A stretch of DNA of 64,000 nucleotides from Cordia subcordata (lineage: Eukaryota > Streptophyta > Magnoliopsida > Boraginales > Cordiaceae). Shown one piece after another: positions 50,466 through 60,700 of the stretch. The notes beneath the pieces are model-generated. The model saw only the letters and a list, made by a program, of their open reading frames with translations. It searched no databases and was not told where the DNA came from. The first letter of the stretch is position 1. Each line of letters begins with the position of its first letter. Made by a program: the position numbers and the translations under genes. Location: NCBI GenBank assembly GCA_028554755.1, contig JAPTOF010000005.1:10554501-10618500 (forward strand). Direction: 5' to 3'.

Positions 50466-51234
50466 AAATACTCCTCTATGTATATCATAGTTTTGACTGG
50501 CCTTTAAGATGTACTATCACCTGCATGACTACATCCAGACCTTGGTACCTCTAGTCATTCGCTTAGAAAATCTCCCTTCCAGCTGCAAGTCCTCGACTAC
50601 AGCCTCGACCAAGTCTTAACTTTACGTCGAAAAAACCATGTTCTCTTGCAATGCCTGGGCGGGTACCCAACTCCTTTGTGTAAACTCACAAATTCTTTTC
50701 TTATCTTGAACTCGGTCCAAGGCCTTGTATTAGCATTGGTCACAAACTTTCCAATTGTAACAAATCAACACCGATAATTTAAAACACTAATTAGACTAAC
50801 ACAATTAGAAAAGGATAAAAATCTAGAGCAAAATGAATAAAATGAACAAGCAATACACTTGATCACATATTTTATTACTATGAATGAGTGTTTACGAAGA
50901 GCTCACAATAACAACTCTCTTTGAATATATGTCTGATACTATCAGGCCAGAATTACAGTAGCACCATAAAGTTAATTATAACAACTATGGTTGAACTATC
51001 TAGACTATGCTACAATAATGTCTTAAAGTGAATTACAACAACTATTGCTAGGTTACTTAGACTAAGCTATGGCTAAGCTAAGCTAATTTATAACTAAGCT
51101 AAGTTACACTACACTAAGCTATAAAGAGCTAAGTATAATAAGGTAAAGATTTGGTGGACACAGACCCACTTGCTTTTAAGTGTCGACCAATTTTATTCTT
51201 GCTAAGTATGAAAAGCTAAATATAATAAGACTGT
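50466..51234. other. Intergenic, nothing recognised
   Basis: Contains clustered CTAAGCTA/AAGCTAAG words near 51050-51140, a mild local repetition. No gene. Confidence 0.35.
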
Positions 51235-51863
51235 TTATTTGTAATTATTGCTAGCCTAATCTAAAATGCTATCATAAGTTAGTTTAATAATAATAACCTC
51301 AATTTTGAGTCATGGCATTTTAATTTTATGATATATAATAAAATATAATTTATTAAATATTAATTATTTTTATATTTTTCATTTTAATTTTCAATTTTGG
51401 AATTTTTCTAATATTTTATTTTTCTTTATTTTCATATTTAATATTTTAATTTTGAAGTTTTTATTTTAAATTTTAAAGTTTTAATTGAATTTTAAAATTT
51501 CTAATTAATTTTTCATTTATAAAATTTTTTAATCCTTTAATTTTTTAACTTTTCAAATTTTCTCTTTAAAATTTAAAATTTGTAACTATTTAAATTTAAT
51601 TTTTTATTTTTTAAATTTTTTCAATTTTAAACTTTTCATTTTTCAATTTTTTATTATTAATTTTTTATTCTTAAATTTGTAAGTTTTTTAATTTTTAATT
51701 ATTTAATTTCTTTAATTTTAATTTTTTTAATTTTCAATTTTTATTTTAATTTTTTAATTGAATTCTAATTAGTTATAATATATAAGTACCCTAAATCCAA
51801 TAATTCTTTATAACTACAAATAAGGCATCTTATGAAAAGTATAAGTCCCAACCAAACACAACC
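51235..51863 (-). mobile_element. AT-rich foldback element, copy 2 (inverted)
   Basis: Inverted relative of 19801-20432. On the minus strand it has a GTGTTTGGTTGGGACTTATA end, ATACTTTTCATAAGATGCCT (against ATACTTTTCATAATATGTCT in copy 1), the AAATTAAAA-type core and AAAATGCCATGACTCAAAAT. Non-coding. Confidence 0.6.
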
Positions 51864-52019
51864 TAAGTATAAGATAAAACAATCAAGATATTTTAGTAAT
51901 AAAAAAAAATAAAAGGGTATAATAGTAAATAATCTGGTCAAACTTACCTTTTTCCAAATTACTTAATGCCATAAAAATATAAGTTAGGGAGGAGTGTATA
52001 TTATGCTCTTGCTGCAATG
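51864..52019. other. Short intergenic spacer
   Basis: No feature recognised. Confidence 0.3.
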
Positions 52020-53290
52020 TGCTTGTTAACTCTCCATAAAAGAGTTATTTTTCTTCTTAAATGTGGAGGATTAAGTCATGTTTGTGTTAGTTCTTGGAGT
52101 CTTTTGTTAGAGAATTTTATTAATTCAAGTGTAGTTTAGTTTGGAAGCAAATTACTTAACTCGATGTGAGTTTGGTTGTTTTAGGAAGGGCTCATGAAGA
52201 AAGATGCATTGAAGCGGAGATGGACTTAAGCTTTGAGTAACAAGAAGAGGAGAAAGTGCAAAGAAAATAGTATATGGTTGAGAGCTTCCCATCTAGTGGA
52301 CAAAAACTCCCATCTAGTGAGGTGCCAAAGTAAAGTTTCTTTGTGTTTTGGATACGAGCTTCCCATATAGTGCCAAAAACTGCCATCTAGATAGGGCTAG
52401 ATGAGTTAGCAATGTGCGAAAAAGTAATTTTGGGTCCAATTCTGTTATAATTAGGGCCCCCAACTAATGCTATAAAAGGGTTTTTTCAACCTAAAACATA
52501 GGGAAGGAAACTTTGGAGAGCAAGTTAAATGCATTTTTGGAGAAAGAAAACATCAAACTTTTGTGGATTTGAACCTGCAATTTTGTAGTTTTTCATTCTT
52601 TTCTTCCTATTTACATTCTATTCATTATGGTTAAATCTTTGAATATTTTGGTTATGATTTTTATGACAATGTCCAGCTAAACTTTATCTTCTAGGATTAC
52701 AATAGGTTTTTTTTTTGGTCAAGTAATTGAAATTTTATTTCCATTATATTCTATCCATGATTGTATTTCAAATTGCTTATTCATTCTTATATAAATTGTT
52801 ATTTAATAGTTTGGCCAACTATTAACTTGACATGACCTAATTGAATTGACAAGGGAGATTGAGTCTTAGGTCTAGAATGAGCAGCCTAGGTTCATATTAA
52901 TCCAAGTGGATGAAATTAATTTGCTTCGTAATTAGGATGGACATATACCTAATTACCCTAGATAGCCAAATTAGGGCTAAACTTAATCAATTTAACTAAA
53001 CCCTTAGGCATAGACATATAGCCTTTGATTTAGATTGAATTAACATTTTAATTGCTTGACAGAGGGTTAATGAGACAATAGTTCCTCAGGTTAGTAATTG
53101 ATATCATTAGGATGGATGAGATAAAAATAAATCAATTGACTTGGCAATTGTCAATCTAAGTGTTCTTCATTGAATTTGTTATTTATTCTATCTATTTTGT
53201 TATTTAATTTTGAGTATTTAATTCTTGCAATTCCCAATATTTAGCAATTTGACAAAGGTTTAAGAATAATAGTTGATGATTAACATCAAA
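52020..53290 (+). other. Possible LTR or retroelement leader relic
   Basis: A TATA motif (TATAAAAG at 52471) is followed by a leader-like stretch and non-coding sequence with repeated CTTCCCATCTAGTG words (52285-52380). The closing TGCTCCTCAAAGGAACGATC resembles sequence that I recall near plant Gypsy-type elements. No terminal repeat or target duplication was found, so this is a guess on texture. Confidence 0.3.
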
Positions 53291-53364
53291 GTTAGTTAAT
53301 GCTCCTCAAAGGAACGATCTTTACTCATAATTATATTATTTGTGTGATACACATTTTTGCGTGT

Positions 53365-53890
53365 GCGATATTTGGCAACAATGCTCTTGCGGAGCAATAT
53401 GCACCCATTGTGTGTAAACATTACGAGCTATTGTTCATGCACAGTAAAATTAAAATAAAAAATATTTTTATATTCACTAACTTTCATACGTTGAATATTT
53501 GTTCACCACTGATTATATATTTGTTTACTAATCTCACGCACATAAACACATACAAATATAAACACGTTCATTTGTTCACCATTCTCACATAACAACAAAC
53601 ACAGACAAATATAAATGTATATATTTGTTCACCACTCCATATATACCATTTTCACACACAACAAGCACATACAAATACAAACATATATATTTGTTCATCA
53701 CTCTGTATATAGTTGTTGACCACTAAAATAGTGAACAAATAATATAAAAGTTATGAACAAACATATTAATTAAATTTGTTCATAATTTTTACACTATTTA
53801 TTCAAAGTTTATTAGTTTACCACTTAACATATACTTATTCACCACTCTTACACATACATACATTCAAGAACACATTCACACACACAAAAA
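53365..53890 (-). repeat. GT/CA-rich element, inverted relative of 17516-18235
   Basis: AAACATTACGAGCTATTGTT near 53415 and the A/T block after it match the inverted tail of 17516-18235. Spaced TTTGTTCACCACTC words and CACACA tracts to about 53890 match the GTGAACAAATA words there. Confidence 0.6.
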
Positions 53891-54069
53891 AGAAAAAGAA
53901 TGTATAGAAACATCTCTTACAAGCTTTTGATATGAGAGAATCATAATTGAAAATGCTTATCTCTCTATATTCTTTGTCTTAACATGGTAATTAGAGCTCT
54001 CTCTTGGAATTTTTTTGAAAATCAAAGATTTTTGTATCTTGAGAAAGCAAATCTGATCTGATAAGATTG

Positions 54070-54151
54070 CTTGGAATTGCATTACGATTCAAATTGAGTC
54101 TCTTTGCAAGCTTGGAATTGCATTACGATTCAAATTGAGTCTCTTTGCAAG
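54070..54151. repeat. Perfect 41 bp tandem duplication
   Basis: CTTGGAATTGCATTACGATT followed by CAAATTGAGTCTCTTTGCAAG occurs twice without mismatch by eye. A recent slippage event is the simplest reading. Confidence 0.9.
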
Positions 54152-54604
54152 CTCAAAGATCACCATTTCAGGTCTTCTTCTTCAATTATAGGATTATCCA
54201 CAATTGTTATAACTTGAAGTTGTGTCAATTTTTGCTGTGTGTTTCTAGGCTTGTGTGTGCGTGTATATATACACAAAAGGGAGGAGTTTTAGATATTTTT
54301 TTTTAAATATAAGGCAATTCGAGTTCGCGCTCTAAAATGAGCACAATGCGTCAGAAGTGCACATTCTCATAGGTGCGCGATAAAATTTTTATTTTTTTAC
54401 TTAAAACTACTTAAATAAAATAATTATTTTAATAAAATATATGTACTAACTTAAATTAAAATTTTAAATAAATTTAACCGTTTTAAAACCCAAACCAAAC
54501 CCCTTCTAAACCAGAACCCCCAAAAATTCGAGTTACGACTTCTTCTCAGATCACGACATGACAAATACGCCCTTACGCTTTTCGCATTTTACGACATCAG
54601 TCCA

Positions 54605-54605
<1 letters not shown>

Positions 54606-54639
<34 letters not shown>
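54606..54639. repeat. (TA)n microsatellite upstream of TSR1
   Basis: About 17 TA units, ending roughly 90 bp before the TSR1 ATG. It could supply TATA-like promoter function, but that is unproved. Confidence 0.85.
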
Positions 54640-54644
<5 letters not shown>

Positions 54645-54693
54645 TATAGGAGTCAAAAATCCTTGAAGACGTTTAAACCCTGCAAGTTGTTAG

Positions 54694-54702
54694 TTAGGGT
54701 TT
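54694..54702 (+). promoter_or_regulatory. Telo-box near the TSR1 start
   Basis: TTAGGGTTT (inverse of AAACCCTAA) lies 29 bp before the ATG, within the expected leader or core promoter. Telo-boxes are common in plant promoters of ribosome-biogenesis and ribosomal-protein genes. The role is inferred. Confidence 0.5.
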
Positions 54703-54731
54703 AGCTGCGCCATCCATTATCGTTGTCCTCC

Positions 54732-57700
54732 ATGGCGGGCTCTCGAGCTCAAGTAAACAAACCTCACAAGACTCGATTTGCTTCCAAGTCTTCTCGTAAT
54801 CAACACAAAGTCCCTTTGAAAGGTCACTAATCTCTCATCCTTTGCATCATAATCGCAATACTTAGTCTTGATTTCTTGAAACTTTTCTTTGATAAATTTC
54901 TCTTCCTTTTCTGTTTAATTGTTTTAGACAAGAGTAAGATTGCAAAATCTGAGCATAATGTAGCGAAAGGAGGTCGAGCAGCTCGGCTTCAGCGTAACAA
55001 GATGGTAACTTTCTTCTTCATCTGTAGAAAAATCTGTTTTATAGTTCTATATGTATGTATAGGAATTTTTTAAATTAAATTTTAATTTTTTGGTATTGTT
55101 CGTAATATAATTATGGATCGATATAGTTAAGGGAGCAGAAGCGGGCCGCATTGCTGAAAGAGAAAAGGGCGTTGTCTGGATCAGCAAGCCCTCCCCGTGT
55201 TATTGTAAGTTTCATTTGCTAATGTGAGTTCATTAATTGCAAAAGAGCGAGTGTTATAAGTGATTCTGACTTATATCGCGTGTTGTTGATACAGGTTCTG
55301 TTTGGTCTTTCTTCAAGTGTAAATGTGGATGCCCTTGAACAAGATCTTGTGACATTGTTATCGGAAGAAGGAAATGGAGTTGTTTTTCCTGCTATTGCTT
55401 CTACTAAGTATAAGCTTAGAACAACGGTGGGTGATTCGGTCTTGCATTCTTGTTTATGTATTTCTAAGAATCTGCTACGAGTAAGAGTTGCAAGCTGCAC
55501 TGTGTGTTTTCGTAAAGATGTTTTTGATGCTAGTGGTCGAGTAGTTGAGTCCTTGATCAATTATCAGAAAGTGCAAGTAGATAGTATGTTGACACTGAAA
55601 ATAGAAGCCTACATTTTGCAAAAGCTTGTTCTAGCTACTTCCTTATGATCATGTGGAGACATGGTCCATAAAAGCTGATATGTTTATATGAGTATCGATA
55701 CTTTAACAATGGTTCTTCTAGCTATTTTCTTATGATTATGTAAGGAGAAGGTCTATTAAAGCTGGCTTGCTGGTAAAAAGGATTAGTTTTTTTCAAGAGT
55801 TTGTGAGTAAATTGTTGAACAATTTTTGTTGCTCCAGGTTTTGAAAGCGCCTTATGGTGATTTATCAGCATGCATGGAAATGGCCAAGGTACTTTACTGC
55901 ATCTGCTCTTCAACATCCTTACTATTTCTACCGCCTGCTAATTTTTCTTCTCTGAACAATAGGTAACAAAGATGTTTTTTTATTTGTAGGTTGCTGATTT
56001 GATTGCTTTTGTAGCATCTGCAAGCTATTTAACTGAAGAAGAAAATGATAACCCCTACATTGATTCATTTGGATCTCTCTGCCTTTCTGTTTTTAGATCA
56101 CTTGGTCTTCCAAGCACTGTGGTTTTGCTTCGCGTAAGTAGTCTCTTTACACTTTATCCATTCTATTATTCACAAACAGCACATTTTAGGAGCTACAGAC
56201 TAAATGTCGGCTTTATATTAGGACCTGCCTGATGACTTGAAAAGAAAGCATGACCTAAAGAAGGTGTGCACCTCTACACTCACTTCTGAGTTTCCTGAGG
56301 ATTGTAAGTTTTATCCAGCTGATACAAAGGATGAATTACACAAGGTAATTTCTGTTGACATCCTTGTCGCCTCTATTCAATTTCTTATATAGATTGATGT
56401 TATAATAAGCCTGGAGTACTTAATGTCGTTGTTGGTTCGTTGAAGTTCATGTGGCTCTTTAGGGAGCAAAGGCTTACCGTTCCACGTTGGAGAAATCAGC
56501 GGCCTTACCTCATGGCCCAAAAGGTGTAATCTTGCTACATTCTTGTAATTAATTTATGTTCACTTAACTCATTGGACGCTTATCCCTGTCTCTATTTCCG
56601 ACTGCACTAATGTGTATCCAATTGGGAAGCCTTAACTCATTTGCATCTGACACACAATGTCAATGAGCTTTTCATATGATAAAGCATCCCATCTTAGTTG
56701 ATAACATAATTTTTAATCTACCATCTTATAAAAGCTAGCATCTGTGACAGTCCTTTCATGTCCTGACTATAATTGTCTTCATTCTGTGGGAATTCAGGTT
56801 GTCTCAACCAAATCTGCTTTGCTCCTCCTACTTGATTATTTAAATTGTAGAATTCTAATGTTGAACTTTTGAACAATTGCATGATTGTCAATTTAGGGCT
56901 CGTTTGGATTGGCTTTTTTTAAAAGCGCTTTTTTTAACAACTTTTTTTTAGAAGCTGAAAATTCTGACTTCTAAAAATAGTTGTATTTGAACTTTTTTCA
57001 GAGTTTTAGCTTTTTTGGAAGCCAAATCAAATAGTTATTGCAAATTTAATGTAACTTTTTCGGGAAAAGAAGTGCTTTTTTCTTAAAAAAAGCCAATCCA
57101 AACAGGCCCTTAGTTGCTAGAGTGATTAGTCATACGTTCCAGAATTTTCAGTACCTATTCCTTGAGTTGTTCGGTTGTAAAAGTTGTTAGCCTTTGATAA
57201 TGGTATGCATATGTATGTGCGTTGGTATTCGAGAAAGAAGAGCATAATTAAGTTTGAGGAACAAAATAAATATTTTCCACCATTATCCATAGCAACATAT
57301 AAACATGATGGGGGCTCTCTATGGTGGTATATGACCTAATGCCAGTCGGAATAGTTTACTCTATGCAAAGAGGGCCTTGCATACATATCAAGAAGATTGT
57401 TAGGTTAAGACAGGTACCTGAACAAATCTTCTTTGTCATTCATGGTGACCTAATCGTTCTTCCTGTTTCCAGCTGCTAATTTCACCACCTCTCCCCATGT
57501 TTTTGTGCGTATTTTATTTTATTTTATTTTATTTTTTGTGGAGAGAAGAGACGATTTTTGTATCACCAAGAATCCATATCAGTTTTGAAGAACAATATTC
57601 CAATAATCACACCATCCATTATATAGCAGCAATAGTAACAGTTTGCAACACGAAGAATATCCACTTTTGGGAAGTATTAACTTGGCCTCATTGTCCTAGG

Positions 57701-60700
57701 ACCTTAGCTTAAACTATCTGGAGAATACCTCATAGGTTTCTGCACTACCTTTGGGCTTTTTGAATGGAATTACTCTCTACTGTGTACTGTACAAAGATGG
57801 CCTACTTCTTTTTAATTCTTTAGCCTAGCCTGCTTTCCATCTGTCTTTAGATTTCTATATATATAGGACAAGAGAGTGGAGAGTGGTATTGTCAAGCATC
57901 TCTATCTTTTGGTCTACATTTTGCTTCATTGCTTGTGGCAGTTGTCTTCAAAACAAATCAGCACCAAAAAAAAAAGGCAGTTTCTGGCATGGGAACTCAA
58001 TCTTTTGATGCATTTTAGTGCTTAAGCTTGAGTTTTGACATTATTTTTGAAAACTAGAGAGGAAGAGTGAAATAAGAGAGAAGAGAGTATCTTATTATTA
58101 TTATAAAAGACAGTTACAAGTATTGTATTTATAGGTGATAGTCAGTCACTACAACTAACTAACTAACGATCAGTATAACTAACTAACTGACACTAGTACA
58201 CACAGCTGTGCTTATTATCACTAGTAGTACAAATAGTACACTTTGATAACCTATCTAATCTATTACATAGCTATTCCCTTATCAGCCTCTCTCAAGCTGA
58301 TGTTTGGTGAATGCCAAAGGAAGCTTGCCCTTTAGGTAATTGAACTGATCTGGAGATAAAGACTTTGTAAACAAATCTGCAATCTGATCCTGAGACTGAA
58401 GATAGGCCAGCTGCATAGCTTTGGAAACAACCTGCTCTCTAACAAAGTGATAGTCTATCTCAATATGTTTAGTTCTAGCATGAAAAACAGGATTAGAAGC
58501 TAGAGCCATAGCTGAAATATTATCACATTGCAAAACAGGAACAGGAAGTGGAATAGACAAATCTTGAAACAGGAAGGACAACCACTTGATTTCGGTGAGT
58601 GTGCCATAGCTCTATATTCGCCTCGTAGATGACCTAGCCACGTTGGATCGCTTTTAGAGCACCAAGACACCAAATTAGGACCTATGTAAATAGCGTAGCT
58701 GAAATAGATTTCTGTCCATAACATCTGTAGCCCAATCTGAATCAGTAAAAGCATGAAGTTGGAGTGGTCACTGAAAATATAAACCCTGATTGAGAGTACC
58801 TTTAACATATCTCAGAGTCCTTTTGAGTGTTGCATAATATGCACATGTAGGAGAGTGCATGTGTTGACAAAGAGCATTGATGGCAAATCAAGATCAGTGC
58901 AGTGGCGAGAGATATTGTAGGGCACCAACTATACTACTGTAATGATGAGGATCTGCATAGGGTGTTTGATCTTGTATTGCCTTTGTAGTTTTGGCCCAAA
59001 AAGGTGTGATCTGCGATACAATCGATAAGACACGCTCTTTGTAGCATCAGTAGCATACTTAGTTTGATGAACAAGAATGCCACCAGAAGAAGTTTTAACT
59101 TCCAAGCCTAAGAATATGATAATTGACCCAAGTCCTTCATAGCAAATTGTGTACCCATGGACTGAATAAGGGTATTAATGTAGGACAAAGAACTGCCAGA
59201 AAAAATTATATCATCCACATAAACTAAAACAAGAGTAAAATCTGTCTTAGACTTGTGAATGAATAAAGAAGCATCTGTAGAACTTGATTGAAACCCTTGA
59301 CTAAGAAGATAGGAATACAAAAGTTGATACCAAGCTCTAGGAGCTTGTTTAAGGCCATAGAGAGATTTCTTGAGTTTGCAGACATGATGTGGAAAACTAG
59401 AATCCAAAAAACCTTGAGGTTGAGTCATAAAGACCTCCTTCTCCAAGTTACCATGCAAGAAAGCATTAGAGACATCTAGTTGTTTCAGTGACCATTTAAA
59501 ATGCAGAGCTAGGCAAAGCACAACTCTGATTGTTTGATTTTTGACAACTGGACTAAAAGTCTCTTGATAATCAAGCCCATATTCTTGCAGGTATCCCTTA
59601 GCCACTAGCCTAGCTTTATATCTTGCAACAGAACCATCAGCATTCCTCTTAATTTTGAATACCCATTTACATCCTATAGGCTGCCTACCTTCAGGTGAAG
59701 GAACAAGTTCCCAGGTTTGTTGAGACATCAGTGCTTGATATTCTTCATGCATTGCAGAAACCCAACATTTATACTTAGCTGCCTTCTTGTAAGAAACAAG
59801 TTCATGAGTAGTAGGAGTGAGAATAAGAGAATTTAGTTGATAGAGAGGAGGTGGAAGACAACCAGTTTTGGACCTAGTCAACATTGGATGTCCAGAATGA
59901 GGAACAAGACTGGAAAATGAATCAGAGGAATTTGATTGTGACTGTGAGGAAGAAGTAGACTGAGAATGAGAGGAAGAAGAATCAGAAAAAGACTCCAAAG
60001 GTGCAGATGAGGGAGACTGTGTATGTGGAGAAGAAATACTAGGAATAGAAGACTGAACTGAAGAAGACTGTGAAGGGGATTGTGAAGATGAGACAGGGCT
60101 CACCTGAGAGTTGAACTCTGGAGGAGTTAATGAAGATGGTTGTATAACTAGAGTAATAAGTTGTGAAAGATCAGGCCTCTCTAAAGGAGAATCATGAGAA
60201 AGAAAAGGAGCAGAGAAATTTTCTGCAGTTAGATTAGAAGAGGTACCATAGGGAAATACTGTTTCTTTGAATTGAACATGTCTAGATATGTAGACTCTAT
60301 GAGTGGCTAAATCCCTACATTTGAACCCTTTAGTAGTGTTACAGTAGCCTAGAAAAATACAAGGGGTATACCTAAGCTGCAACTTGTGTTTAGTATAAGG
60401 TCTTATCCAAGGATAACAAAGGCAACCAAATGCTTTGAGGGCATTGTAATCTGGTGTTTGTTTGTATAGAACGTCAAAGGGTGACTTGTTATGCAAAACA
60501 GGTGTAGGCAGTCTATTAATCAAGAAATTTGCCATAGCTAAAGCTTCAAGCCAGAAAGAAGACGGTAGATGTGACTGATGTAATAATGCCAATGTTGTTT
60601 CAATTAAGTGCCTGTGTTTTCTTTCCACTCTACCATTCTGTTTTGGAGTATATGGGCAGCTAGTTCGATGAATAGTACCTAAAGAATGTAGAAAAATTTG

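Noticed and set aside
55280..55648. 122-codon open frame extending past TSR1 exon 4
   Set aside because: It is exon 4 read through its GTGGGT donor into intron 4. The true coding part ends at 55426.
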